A DNA stretch of 30,867 nt from TH5896 sp049578985 (GCA_049578985.1 JBAUMZ010000027.1:1-30867), one strand, 5' to 3'; positions 1-7,613 are shown, numbered from the stretch's first letter. Notes: generated by a model not told the origin, from the letters alone. Numbers and translations are program-made.

Positions 1-126
1 ACAGCGATAACAGCGATAACAGCGATAACAGCGATAACAGCGATAACAGCGATAACAGCGATAACAGCGATAACAGCGATAACAGCGATAACAGCGATAA
101 CAGCGATAACAGCGATAACAGCGACA
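1..126. repeat. 9-bp tandem repeat (14 units)
   Basis: The unit ACAGCGATA occurs 13 times without change from the window edge, then once more with a single substitution (ACAGCGACA). The array continues past the left edge, so its real length is unknown. The unit is a multiple of three. In frame 3 it reads AGC GAT AAC (Ser-Asp-Asn), so copy number could vary without breaking the frame. Confidence 0.97.
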
Positions 127-131
127 ATTAA
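1..131 (+). CDS. C-terminus of a protein ending in Ser-Asp-Asn repeats (partial)
   Basis: In the frame starting at base 3 the tandem repeat encodes 14 consecutive Ser-Asp-Asn triplets and ends at TAA 129-131. The last triplet is spelled AGC GAC AAT instead of AGC GAT AAC. Both changes are at third codon positions and keep Ser-Asp-Asn, which suggests selection on protein sequence. In the other open forward frame the altered unit would change an amino acid. A T-rich stretch at 147-158 follows the stop, a typical archaeal termination signal. The body of the protein lies outside the window, so its function is unknown. Acidic Ser/Asp/Asn tails are usually disordered linkers or surface stalks. The alternative is a non-coding minisatellite. 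Confidence 0.5.
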   Translation, partial: SDNSDNSDNSDNSDNSDNSDNSDNSDNSDNSDNSDNSDNSDN

Positions 132-219
132 GTAGCTCCAGTCACTTTCCTTTTTTCTTAGTCTTTCACTATTAGGTATTGCGTAGTTGTGGTACTGGAG
201 ATTATCGATAAGCAGAAAA

Positions 220-783
220 TTATGGTAAGCTGATGAATTTAAATTCTTTAAATTCAGTATTTAAAATAATCACCCCACCTTCAAGAAAGGCTCTTACTTC
301 GCTTTCAGTTTTCCTGTGTCCAGTCCCCGGGTTGAGCACAAGCGTTGAGCCATCTTTGGGATAAGTTCCTCTCTTCCCCACATCTGCCGGTTCTATCCTG
401 TGCGTATGCCCACAGACAAGGATATCATAGCGGCCGCTTCCTGCAAGTTGATTTCTGATGTCATTTGAAGTTCCATGATAGATTCCAATCTTTAGATCAT
501 CGAAACTCATGTCGCCTAATTCTCCCTTGAGCTCACCATTTACTTCCAAGAATGCTTTAAGGAGTTGGTTTTTCTCACCATCATTGTTGCCTAGGACTCC
601 TATCAGTTTTGCATTCAATCTTTTAAACTCCATTACAATACCCGGAAACACATAGTCGCCTGCGTGTATCACGTACTTGACATCTTCTCTATTGAAGATT
701 TCAATAGCCATACGCACATTATCTACATCGTCGTGAGTGTCGGATATGATACCCAATTTCATTTGTTTTTTATCCTTCCCCAT
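220..783 (-). CDS. YfcE/MJ0936-type metallophosphoesterase
   Basis: A 187-residue calcineurin-like phosphoesterase of the small YfcE/MJ0936 class, whose known members hydrolyse phosphodiesters with two bound divalent metals. The metal-binding motifs are in order: Asp-Thr-His near residue 15, Gly-Asp in HAGD near residue 42, Gly-Asn-Asn-Asp near 66, a His in YHGT near 103, and Gly-His-Thr-His near 125. The length is normal for the family and there is no signal peptide, so it is cytoplasmic. The first ATG (783) lies 28 bp from a TATA element, which supports that start. A second ATG at 762 begins nearer the conserved core (MKLGIISDTHD). It is transcribed divergently from the radical SAM gene. 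The physiological substrate cannot be read from the sequence. Confidence 0.88.
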   Translation of the reverse strand: MGKDKKQMKLGIISDTHDDVDNVRMAIEIFNREDVKYVIHAGDYVFPGIVMEFKRLNAKLIGVLGNNDGEKNQLLKAFLEVNGELKGELGDMSFDDLKIGIYHGTSNDIRNQLAGSGRYDILVCGHTHRIEPADVGKRGTYPKDGSTLVLNPGTGHRKTESEVRAFLEGGVIILNTEFKEFKFISLP

Positions 784-806
784 GCTTCTTCTATTGTTTG
801 CACAGG

Positions 807-815
807 TTTTATAAG
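807..815. promoter_or_regulatory. Shared bidirectional TATA element
   Basis: TTTTATAAG has a palindromic core, TTATAA. Its centre is about 28 bp from the ATG of the leftward phosphoesterase (783) and about 30 bp from the ATG of the rightward radical SAM gene (841). Both distances place transcription starts at or next to the start codons, so one TATA box could serve two leaderless genes. Confidence 0.6.
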
Positions 816-840
816 ATTGGCATGAGGAACGTATTTAATA

Positions 841-1926
841 ATGCAATCCAGCAACGAACTGTTGGGCAAGCAAGCCGAGTTATTTATCAATCTTCCTAAT
901 GGCCGAGTCAAATGTACTGCTTGTGCTAGATATTGCGAAATTCCTGAAGGCAAGACTGGTTTATGCGGGATAAGGGGAGTTTCTGATAATAAGTTATACT
1001 TGTACGTTTATGGAAAGGTTATTTCAGGGCATATCGACCCCATAGAAAAGAAGCCAGTTACCCATTACAGGCCAGGTAGCGCCATATACTCAATAGCAAC
1101 GACGGGCTGTAATTGGTTATGCAAGTACTGCCAGAATTACGATATTTCACAAAGGCGCAAGGTCGAAGGCGTTGAAATGAGCCCTTCTCAGGTCGCCCAA
1201 ACAGCTGTGGATTACGGTGCTGATGGGATCGCGTATACTTACAATGAACCGTCAATATTCATAGAGTTCGCGAGAGATTGCGGAATTGAGGCACGGAAAA
1301 GGGGACTATTCAATATCTTTGTTTCGAATGGATTCGATACACCAAATTCAGTTAATCTAATGGATCAATTTCTAGATTGTATAACTGTCGACTTTAAAGG
1401 TAGCGGAAAAAAGGAATTCGTAAGGAAGTATATAGGGATACCATCAGCGGATCCAGTCTTCCAGACATTAAGGGAAATACACAGTAGAACTTCAATCCAC
1501 ACCGAAGTAACTGATCTAATTGTCCCTCAAGTGGGAGATGACTTGGAAGCGGCGAGGCGACTCTGCAGATTTGTATATGATGAATTAGGTCCAGAAACTC
1601 CTATCCATTTCCTGCGATTTCATCCTGATTACAAGATGATGGATTTCGGTTATACACCTGTTGAGACCCTGGAAAAACATTATTCTATAGCAAAGGCAGA
1701 GGGCCTAAGATATGCTTATCTTGGTAATGTACCTGGCCATCCATTAGAGCATACGTACTGTCCTGAATGCAATCATATTGTTATAGAACGATACGGTTAT
1801 GATATTTTGTCGTGGAACCTTGACAAGACTAATTTGTGTAAGAACTGTGGACACCGCATATCGGTAATCGGATCAATAAAGAAAAACCGAAAAAGGGTAA
1901 GCAGTATTTTTCGGATAATTCAATGA
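841..1926 (+). CDS. amrS: AmmeMemoRadiSam-system radical SAM enzyme
   Basis: A 361-residue radical SAM protein of the pyruvate-formate-lyase-activase-like group, best matching the AmmeMemoRadiSam radical SAM family. The iron-sulfur motif CxxxCxxC is Cys90-Cys94-Cys97 (CNWLCKYC). An N-terminal set of four cysteines (25, 28, 32, 42) and the segment GHIDPIEKKP are typical of this family. The C-terminus has two further CxxC pairs (CPEC, CKNC) that look like a zinc ribbon. The family is thought to modify a substrate together with AMMECR1 and Memo-like proteins, neither of which is in this window. The gene has a leaderless-type promoter (TATA 807-815) shared with the phosphoesterase. The real substrate is unknown. 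Confidence 0.87.
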   Translation: MQSSNELLGKQAELFINLPNGRVKCTACARYCEIPEGKTGLCGIRGVSDNKLYLYVYGKVISGHIDPIEKKPVTHYRPGSAIYSIATTGCNWLCKYCQNYDISQRRKVEGVEMSPSQVAQTAVDYGADGIAYTYNEPSIFIEFARDCGIEARKRGLFNIFVSNGFDTPNSVNLMDQFLDCITVDFKGSGKKEFVRKYIGIPSADPVFQTLREIHSRTSIHTEVTDLIVPQVGDDLEAARRLCRFVYDELGPETPIHFLRFHPDYKMMDFGYTPVETLEKHYSIAKAEGLRYAYLGNVPGHPLEHTYCPECNHIVIERYGYDILSWNLDKTNLCKNCGHRISVIGSIKKNRKRVSSIFRIIQ

Positions 1927-1937
1927 GCACTACCAGA

Positions 1938-2042
1938 TTAATTCTGAGATTCTTCCAGATTAGGACTGACCTTCTTAGTATTTCGATATACTAATTTGCC
2001 CCTAAGCCATTCTGATGGTGCAGGCGGCGAAACATGAGTCAT
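1938..2042 (-). CDS. Possible small protein (34 aa)
   Basis: This frame encodes 34 residues beginning MTHVSPPAPSEWLRGK and is not recognised. It runs head-on into the radical SAM gene, with 11 bp between the stops. A weak TATA-like ATTTACA lies about 27 bp upstream of the ATG, which would suit a leaderless transcript. An in-frame ATG at 2057 would give 39 residues. A frame this short can arise by chance, so the call rests only on the promoter spacing and an unremarkable composition. Confidence 0.22.
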   Translation of the reverse strand: MTHVSPPAPSEWLRGKLVYRNTKKVSPNLEESQN

Positions 2043-2307
2043 AGCCAAAAAACACATTTTATGAAGTGTAAATCTGGAGGTTGAGTGAAAAATGCACGGG
2101 GGGGGCAGAGCATCTAGAATAAATATAGCGAATTTATACTTATCGTGATTTCGAGTTAGGCCGCCGGAGAAGGTCGCAGCTCAAATTCTTGTAGCCGCAA
2201 AAAGTTTAATGATAGAGAGCGAACCTTCCCTTAACCACAGTTCAATCAGAACGCAATTGGATTGGGTTCAGGTGATATATGACTGACCTTTCCTGTCAAA
2301 CTCCTTT
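2043..2307. other. Intergenic, nothing recognised
   Basis: Contains a run of eight G at about 2098-2105 and only very short open frames. No tRNA-like cloverleaf or conserved RNA element was seen. Confidence 0.5.
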
Positions 2308-2352
2308 ACTAGGCATTACCTACAAATGCCTAGTTACCGACAAACGCCTAGT
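2308..2352. repeat. Perfect 10-bp inverted repeat plus a third half-site
   Basis: ACTAGGCATT (2308-2317) pairs with AATGCCTAGT (2325-2334) across a 7-base loop. A near copy, AACGCCTAGT, follows at 2343-2352. It lies at the 3' end of the decayed metallopeptidase copy and could be its old terminator hairpin or a protein-binding site. Confidence 0.6.
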
Positions 2353-2627
2353 GAACCTGTTATCAAAGTTATTCTGCAACGATTCTAATTCAGGAAATAC
2401 GGCCCATTGTTCATATCTTGCCATTATTGTTGCTTGATGGCTATCACCTAATAACGATCTACACATCTCATGCGTCATGTATCGAACACGGAATTCATCT
2501 GTTATTCCGAAGCTATGTAAATATTCATGAGCTAGTACTGTTGCGTAGTTTTTATACTATTAGAGTCCAAAATTCGCCTGTTAAGGATAATTATATTCGA
2601 TCTAAGTATGTGGTAAGCACCTAAACT
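2320..2627 (-). pseudogene. Decayed tandem copy of the HExxH metallopeptidase
   Basis: Read on the minus strand, this stretch matches the C-terminal half of the intact gene at 2902-3543 in both DNA and protein. The first part reads SLGAYHILRSNIIILNRRIL, matching NLGAYHVLGSNMIIVNKRIL. The frame then breaks: about 20 codons are missing or altered and a frameshift follows. It resumes as HEYLHSFGITDEFRVR and ATIMARYEQWAVFPELESLQ before a stop at 2320-2322. The N-terminal half is absent. The zinc motif HEYLH is kept in the fragment, but no continuous product can be made. It is best explained as a tandem duplicate that has decayed. Confidence 0.85.
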
Positions 2628-2640
2628 CCCTGAATTCCGC

Positions 2641-2892
2641 ATGACCGGACTAGAAGAATTGGCTAGATTGATGGGACAATATGTGCAGTCACAACAAACT
2701 CAAGGCAAACTGGAGTCGAAGCCGGCGGTGCAATACAATCCACATCAGGATTTAACGACTCTAGAAGCTATCGCCAAACACAAAAAAATGTTATAAGATC
2801 ATAAATATGTTCACGAAGTTCGGAGAATGCAGGAAGCTCAACTAATGGATAGACAGAAAATGATAGAATCAAAGATGCACTACCTTACGTGA
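2641..2892 (+). pseudogene. Small open frame interrupted by one stop
   Basis: From the ATG at 2641 the frame encodes 51 residues (beginning MTGLEELARLMGQYVQSQQT) and stops at TAA 2794-2796. The same frame then continues open for 31 codons to TGA 2890-2892, with a similar charged, Gln- and Met-rich composition. This may be a gene with a nonsense mutation, a real 51-residue protein, or chance. It lies between the decayed and intact metallopeptidase copies, on the opposite strand. Function is not recognised. Confidence 0.22.
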
Positions 2893-2901
2893 AATTTTTA
2901 A

Positions 2902-3543
2902 TTATGAAATGTAGGGTTGGCTCTTTCCGTCGAATTCCTTTATTATTTCAAATTCGTGATCAAAAGTGTTCTGAAGTGATCCAAGCTCAGGAAATACCGA
3001 CCATGGTTCATATCTTGCCATTATTGTTGCGGGGTGTCCTTCTCCAAAAAATAAACTACATATTCGATATGTCATGCTCCGCACACGAAACTCATTAGTA
3101 ATGCCAAAACTATGGAGGTATTCATGGGTCAAGACAGTGAATAAGTAAGAATTATACTGTTCAAGTGTTTTGATTCCTTTGATGAGACCTAAAATCCGCT
3201 TATTCACAATGATCATGTTTGAGCCTAATACATGGTAGGCTCCCAGGTTGCTAGGTAACCCTTGCAATACAAGAGAAAGACCTGCTCTGTGCAGTTCACA
3301 CACTTGTTCCACCGCTTGCTTTACCAATTCAAAGAGTTCACTAAAGCCACCGACCTTAAGCAATTTATCCACATTACGTTGCTGACTATCTGTAATTGAA
3401 TCAGTCCTAATCTGGCTTGCTGAATATGTAATCGATGATGTTGTCGGAAATGACGGTTCATTCGGTAATTCCTTTTGATTAGATGCATCATTCAATTCTT
3501 GGTGTTCTATTATTGCTTTTTCTCCTCTACTAAGTAGTCCCAC
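2902..3543 (-). CDS. Putative zinc metallopeptidase (HExxH), family unassigned
   Basis: A 213-residue protein with no signal peptide or membrane segment. His140-Glu-Tyr-Leu-His144 is a classic HExxH zinc motif in a helix (YLFTVLTHEYLHSFGITNEF). The decayed neighbour conserves this motif, the acidic residue downstream (Asn/Asp-Glu-Phe-Arg-Val-Arg) and a later block ATIMARYE, so these are likely functional positions. The first 60 residues are polar and low in complexity. No published family was recognised, and proteolytic activity is inferred from the motif alone. The longest frame starts with GTG (3543). A TATA-like AATTATATTA at 3551-3560 is too close to that codon for a leaderless start, so the true start may be a downstream TTG such as 3495. 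Confidence 0.62.
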   Translation of the reverse strand: MGLLSRGEKAIIEHQELNDASNQKELPNEPSFPTTSSITYSASQIRTDSITDSQQRNVDKLLKVGGFSELFELVKQAVEQVCELHRAGLSLVLQGLPSNLGAYHVLGSNMIIVNKRILGLIKGIKTLEQYNSYLFTVLTHEYLHSFGITNEFRVRSMTYRICSLFFGEGHPATIMARYEPWSVFPELGSLQNTFDHEFEIIKEFDGKSQPYIS

Positions 3544-3634
3544 TTTGACCTAATATAATTTTGGACCAAAAAGATGTATGAAACTGGATTATGTAAGCCC
3601 AAATTTTGAATTTTTTCATCTACGCGTTAAAACT

Positions 3635-3641
3635 AAAAAAA
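3635..3641 (-). terminator. T7 tract after the small secreted protein
   Basis: Seven T on the minus strand, about 55 bases past the stop of the gene at 3696-3947. Archaeal polymerases commonly terminate at such tracts without a hairpin. Confidence 0.4.
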
Positions 3642-3695
3642 GATCGTGGTTAGGCGGATGTTTATCAATCACAGATAAAAGACTAGGTTTTGTTG

Positions 3696-3947
3696 CTAGT
3701 TACCGCCAAAGATATCGCTTAGGAAGTCAAGCGGACCGCTTGTTTCATTGCCTGTTTGATTGCCGGCCCTCTCGGCTTCTTCGGTTGCCTGGCCGGTCAT
3801 ATTCTCGGTTGCCTGTCCGGCTTCTTCGGTCATATTCTGTGCCATCGCTGGTTGTGCAACTTGAAATCCTACCGAAATGGTCACCGCAACCATCAATGCA
3901 GTCGCTATTGAGATTGTTATTTTATTATTGCTCTTTTCGTTTGACAT
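3696..3947 (-). CDS. Small secreted Asn/Thr/Glu-rich protein
   Basis: An 83-residue protein from the ATG at 3947, or 87 residues from an upstream ATG at 3959. After a short basic N-terminus a hydrophobic segment (ISIATALMVAVTISVGFQVA) and the cleavage-like AQPAMAQ make a Sec signal peptide. The mature part is about 45 residues, acidic, with a repeated motif (GQATENMTGQATEEAE) and four N-x-T sequons suggesting N-glycosylation. A TATA box at 3971-3978 centred 27 bp from the ATG at 3947 supports that start and a leaderless transcript. It is probably a surface or secreted protein. Function is unknown. Confidence 0.68.
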   Translation of the reverse strand: MSNEKSNNKITISIATALMVAVTISVGFQVAQPAMAQNMTEEAGQATENMTGQATEEAERAGNQTGNETSGPLDFLSDIFGGN

Positions 3948-3970
3948 TGCTCCTATCAATATTTCAGGTA

Positions 3971-3978
3971 TATTTTAA
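3971..3978 (-). promoter_or_regulatory. TATA box of the small secreted protein gene
   Basis: TTAAAATA on the minus strand, centred about 27 bp from the ATG at 3947. Confidence 0.5.
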
Positions 3979-4131
3979 GCTTTTTGCAAGTTAAATAAAA
4001 TACAGCGTGGAGTTAGAAGTTTCATCTACTCGGCTACGCAGAATGTTGTCCCCATATGCGAACTCGAAGGTACAACTCTCAACTGCATTCATGTGTAAAG
4101 CTATATGGATAGGAAGACGCGCGCGTCAGGT

Positions 4132-4143
4132 CAAAAAAGAAAA
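4132..4143 (-). terminator. T-rich terminator of the gene at 4201-4896
   Basis: The minus strand reads TTTTCTTTTTTG about 60 bases past the stop codon. Confidence 0.4.
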
Positions 4144-4200
4144 GTTGGTCCCGTTAATCCTATCCGCTCTAGTAATTATACCACCCCAACCACGGTGACA

Positions 4201-4896
4201 TTATCCTTCGTCGTCATTATCATCGCCGGTACTTGTGGCATTAAAGATGTTCAAGCTTTGAAGATCGCTAGCCAGATTTGCCAAAGCTGGAAACGCATTG
4301 AGTGAATAGGTCACAATGAATGGATCGTCCTCACCGACGACTTCAACGGCATTACCCGTAAACGGAACTGATGCAGAACTTCCTGAACCAACTTCGGCCA
4401 AAGCAAATGTCTTTCCGCCAATATTCACGATATTGTCTAGGTCGCCGAATTCTTCAGGGATAGCACTAGTGTTTTCAAGTTTTACATTGTTCCATACAAA
4501 TAGATCTACTGGTCTGCTAGCTTGATATGTGACTATACCTGAAAACACCGCATTGTCGTCTCTAGGAGGTACGATCACCGCAGATTGTGTCTCCTCCCTT
4601 CTAGGCACATCGCTTGGCGATGATGATATCTGTCCTTGTTGCAACAAAGCTGCTGCAGCTGCCACTCCTCCGCCCCCTCCGTCTTGGGTAGCACCAGCAG
4701 GACCAGTTGAAATTGCAGCCGCTCCAGATCCAACTTTCGATTCATTTGCTGTACTCATGGCTGCTTCAAAAAATGTCTGTTGGGCTGGCTGAGCTAATGC
4801 TGGTAAAGCTGCCGATTGTACTACCAAAGCAATCAGAGCACCAAGTAGCGCTACCGGAATTGTCGACAAAAGTAGCTTGATTTTGCTCTCTAACAT
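4201..4896 (-). CDS. Secreted protein, paralogue of the gene at 7644-8189
   Basis: A 231-residue protein with a signal peptide (basic start, hydrophobic residues 10-35, ALPALAQ). A variable Ala/Gly/Ser-rich linker including five consecutive Gly runs to about residue 105. It is followed by a conserved-looking domain of about 110 residues and a short acidic tail. The domain shares a pattern with the protein at 7644-8189: a PPR-D segment, then RPVDLFVWNN against KPVEVVVLHG, and VPFTGNAVEVVGEDDPFIVT against IPFAGNALAFHTLSGDPFAV. It therefore belongs to a small two-member secreted family, probably beta-rich. No enzymatic motif was seen and the role is unknown. Confidence 0.7.
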   Translation of the reverse strand: MLESKIKLLLSTIPVALLGALIALVVQSAALPALAQPAQQTFFEAAMSTANESKVGSGAAAISTGPAGATQDGGGGGVAAAAALLQQGQISSSPSDVPRREETQSAVIVPPRDDNAVFSGIVTYQASRPVDLFVWNNVKLENTSAIPEEFGDLDNIVNIGGKTFALAEVGSGSSASVPFTGNAVEVVGEDDPFIVTYSLNAFPALANLASDLQSLNIFNATSTGDDNDDEG

Positions 4897-5116
4897 AGCC
4901 TCAGATATAGATCAGCTGAATTTAGGTCTTTCTTAAGTTCTGGTAGCGTAAAATATTCCGTACTCACTGTTGGCTTAACCTCGTGTCATTTGAGTAATGG
5001 AAGGTTAACAGCCGAAATCCTGTAAATTTCAGCTGGATAGGTGGGGTCCAATTCCGATTATTAAAAAGACGGCAAGCGACAGAGCAATAATCTGTGCATA
5101 ACTCGTATGCTTAAGC

Positions 5117-5135
5117 CTCAACCTTCCAGGTTGAG
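5117..5135. repeat. 8-bp inverted repeat, 3-base loop
   Basis: CTCAACCT (5117-5124) pairs perfectly with AGGTTGAG (5128-5135), about 87 bp upstream of the permease start. It may be a regulator site or a small hairpin. Confidence 0.45.
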
Positions 5136-5158
5136 CTGTAGCCCTTATCTACGCTGCA

Positions 5159-5174
5159 CTGGTATAGATACCAG
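5159..5174. promoter_or_regulatory. Palindrome upstream of the permease promoter
   Basis: CTGGTATAGATACCAG is a perfect inverted repeat with 7-bp arms around AG. It ends 17 bp before the TATA box of the permease gene, where an activator or repressor could bind. Confidence 0.4.
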
Positions 5175-5191
5175 CATAGCAACTACTATCC

Positions 5192-5199
5192 TATTATAG
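5192..5199 (+). promoter_or_regulatory. TATA box of the permease gene
   Basis: TATTATAG, centred about 26 bp from the TTG start at 5222, which supports a leaderless transcript starting at TTG. Confidence 0.5.
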
Positions 5200-5221
5200 A
5201 CGAAACGCGGAAGAAAGAGAT

Positions 5222-6586
5222 TTGAACCTCAAGGAAATAATTGGACTCTCTCTGGGTGCGATTAGGGAAAGAAAGCTTCGTTCAGCCCTTACAATTTTGA
5301 TGGTACTAGTTGGGAGTAGTCTCCTAGTAGCGGTAAACGCATTTGGTGCAGGCTTCAGTGACTTTTTTAACAAACAATTCGCAAATCTTGCACCAAATAT
5401 TCTATTTGTTTCAAGCGTCCAGCAGGATCAAGATGGTGGTGGAGGTGGTGGAATAGGGAGTGTATCTCCTCCTCCTTCTGCAAAGATCACGTTAAATGCA
5501 GCCGTAGATTCGCGAATCCGATCTCTTCCGTTCGTTGACCAAGTTATTCCTTCATACCAAGGAGACATTTCGATACAATCAGGCAGTGAGTCCAAAGCCT
5601 TTGCGGTACTTTCAATGGATCCAAGTCGATTATTCGTTATCTCTCCTACACTCGAGCTCTTAGAGGGGTCTACACTGCCTTCACCTAATGATCCTACCGC
5701 GATTCTGGTAGCTGAAGACATAGCATTTCCTCCAGGCGAATCGACCCCCTTCATTAATTTGGGACAGAGTGTCCGGCTCACCTACTCATTCGTTGATGCG
5801 AATACTGGAGAAGCCAGAGAGGAATCGAAGAGCTTTGTGGTACGAGGAATAATTAAATCTACAGGAAATCCTACCGTTGATAATGCTGTTGTTATTGGGT
5901 TGCAGCCGGGCGACTCCCTACTTCAACGGGCGGGTAAGTACGATTCTCTCTTTGTGGCTGCTACCTCGTCAGATTACGTTGATGTAGTAGAAGAAGAAAT
6001 AAGAACCTTGTATGGTAACGATATTGGGATAACGACTGTACAGAATATACTAAAAACGATTAAGGAATTCACTGGCGGAATTAACGCATTCCTTTCCAGC
6101 ATAGCAATTATCTCGCTCGTGGTAGGCGCAGTTGGGATAATCACTACACTATACACTTCTGTTGTCGAAAGGATCAGAGAAATTGGGACGTTAAAGGCGA
6201 TTGGTGCTAAGAACGCCACTATTCTCGGGCTGTTCCTTTTTGAAGCACTCCTGATCGGGATTATCGGAGCTTCATTTGGCTTGGTTGCAGGCATAGGAAT
6301 GGGATATCTACTTGCTAGTGCAAGTCCAGGCGGAGGCGGAGGAAGTGATGCGGAGGATGAGAATGCAGGTACAGGTTCGGGTGTCGGTGCCTCAGACAGT
6401 CAACCTGGTAGTTCTGATCAAGGCGACCAGCAAACACAGGAGTCTGATACGCTTACTCCCGTATATCTTGGAGGAGACATGATAAGAGTGTGGTTTATTT
6501 CAGTAGGTTTGAGTGTTATGGCTGGATTTTATCCTGCATGGAAAGCTTCACGCTACCTCCCAGTTGACGCACTAAGATCGCTTTAG
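5222..6586 (+). CDS. MacB/FtsX-type ABC transporter permease
   Basis: A 454-residue MacB-type permease. The N-terminal helix with the LSLGAIRERKLRSALTI motif is typical of the MacB_PCD domain. A periplasmic-type extracytoplasmic domain (about 45-285) follows and includes a Gly-rich loop. The FtsX core has three more helices: residues about 290-315, 335-365 and the C-terminal helix before GFYPAWKASRYLPVDALRSL. A Gly/Ser/Asp-rich insert of about 45 residues (about 368-412) splits the last two helices and is unusual. The start is TTG, supported by the TATA box at 5192-5199. No ATPase or adaptor gene is adjacent, so the partner ATPase must be encoded elsewhere. The substrate is unknown; family members export peptides, lipoproteins or drugs. 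Confidence 0.85.
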   Translation: MNLKEIIGLSLGAIRERKLRSALTILMVLVGSSLLVAVNAFGAGFSDFFNKQFANLAPNILFVSSVQQDQDGGGGGGIGSVSPPPSAKITLNAAVDSRIRSLPFVDQVIPSYQGDISIQSGSESKAFAVLSMDPSRLFVISPTLELLEGSTLPSPNDPTAILVAEDIAFPPGESTPFINLGQSVRLTYSFVDANTGEAREESKSFVVRGIIKSTGNPTVDNAVVIGLQPGDSLLQRAGKYDSLFVAATSSDYVDVVEEEIRTLYGNDIGITTVQNILKTIKEFTGGINAFLSSIAIISLVVGAVGIITTLYTSVVERIREIGTLKAIGAKNATILGLFLFEALLIGIIGASFGLVAGIGMGYLLASASPGGGGGSDAEDENAGTGSGVGASDSQPGSSDQGDQQTQESDTLTPVYLGGDMIRVWFISVGLSVMAGFYPAWKASRYLPVDALRSL

Positions 6587-6615
6587 TCTCATGCCAAGAG
6601 AATGGGATGAGACTA
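6584..6615 (+). terminator. Hairpin overlapping the permease stop codon
   Basis: TAGTCTCAT (6584-6592) pairs perfectly with ATGAGACTA (6607-6615) over a 14-base loop. The TAG stop codon forms the base of the stem. No T tract follows, so it may instead protect the 3' end. Confidence 0.45.
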
Positions 6616-6698
6616 CGCCAGTGTCATGGTCAAGATGGACTTATCGATATCAATATTGTATAGCAAGTATTAGCTCAAAGTTCATATTTCATGACTAG

Positions 6699-7523
6699 TT
6701 GAAAGTATCTACAACATTGATTACAATCATGCAGCCAAGACAAGTTAAGTTAGCAGTTCTCAGTACTATGATTGGTTTTAGTTATCTTGTTTTGATTATC
6801 TGGTGTACTAGCGCAGTTTTATTTGCAGAGCAAAAAATTACTATAATTCCTGATGCACATTCAAATACGGCAGTGAGATTCATTGACATAACAGATTATT
6901 TTCTTCCTGTTGGTGAAGAATTGACATGGTTTAATGACGACTTTATAGACCACAAACTGGTACTTACGAACGAGGACAATAGTACCCAACTAGCAGAATT
7001 TGATTTAGTTTCTAATGGGTCTTTCATTTATACGTTTAAGGAGCCGGGAAAGTATTACTATTATTCAAATGATTATCCAAAAATTCGAGGATCAGTGCTG
7101 GCTATTGATCCAAATGATATTTCAACAACAAAGATAACAGGACTTAAAAACAATATAGATATTCAGCTTACCTGGACTCCATCTCATATAGTACTGAATC
7201 CAGTACGCAACGTGAATTCTGATTTGGGGGATAGTGAAAAAGATGGAGGAACACAACTAGGAATGGCTGACTTTATCATAACTTTCATAAATAATAAGAC
7301 AGGCACGAATCAGGAACATATAGATTACAGGTACACGATCAGCAATGAATCAGGAAATGATGTTTTTATTCAAGGTTTGCATTCAACTTACGGCGCGGAA
7401 GTAGCAAAATCCAGGTTTGAGAAGCCGGGCAACTTTAGCCCACAAATAATGATTACGCATATCCTCTTTGCTCCTGTTGATCCAGACATGGCTAAATTTG
7501 GTAATATTATTCCAGTTAACTGA
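6699..7523 (+). CDS. Secreted cupredoxin-like protein lacking the copper site
   Basis: A 274-residue exported or membrane-anchored protein. The frame opens at TTG 6699, but the ATG at 6729 gives a better signal peptide (basic MQPRQVK, hydrophobic LAVLSTMIGFSYLVLIIWC). Residues about 50-130 resemble a plastocyanin-like fold: GEELTWFNDDFIDHKLVL, then FIYTFKEPGKYYYYSNDYPK. In copper cupredoxins the second segment carries Cys, His and Met ligands (C-x-x-H-P-x-M). Here the aligned positions are Ser, Tyr and Ile, and only the first His (DHKL) remains. The C-terminal half (about 140-274) is a second domain that was not recognised. Several N-x-S/T sequons fit an exported protein. A structural or binding role is more likely than electron transfer. 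Confidence 0.65.
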   Translation: MKVSTTLITIMQPRQVKLAVLSTMIGFSYLVLIIWCTSAVLFAEQKITIIPDAHSNTAVRFIDITDYFLPVGEELTWFNDDFIDHKLVLTNEDNSTQLAEFDLVSNGSFIYTFKEPGKYYYYSNDYPKIRGSVLAIDPNDISTTKITGLKNNIDIQLTWTPSHIVLNPVRNVNSDLGDSEKDGGTQLGMADFIITFINNKTGTNQEHIDYRYTISNESGNDVFIQGLHSTYGAEVAKSRFEKPGNFSPQIMITHILFAPVDPDMAKFGNIIPVN

Positions 7524-7613
7524 TAATGATCTTGAAAGTCGGTGTTGATACATAATACATATTTATTTGCAATATTTTCAAGTCCAGTAGATACACGCAG
7601 CTGAAGTGAATGT

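Larger units (their letters stand above)
4897..5191. other. Intergenic region between divergent genes
   Basis: Holds two short inverted repeats listed separately and no convincing gene. A 30-residue hydrophobic minus-strand frame (5029-5121, TTG start) is too short to call. Confidence 0.5.

Noticed and set aside
3991..4092. 33-residue minus-strand frame (MNAVESCTFEFAYGDNILRS...)
   Set aside because: No TATA box at the expected distance, and the length is expected by chance.
5041..5080. GGTCCAATTCC resembling a tRNA B-box
   Set aside because: It deviates at conserved positions and no cloverleaf is present.
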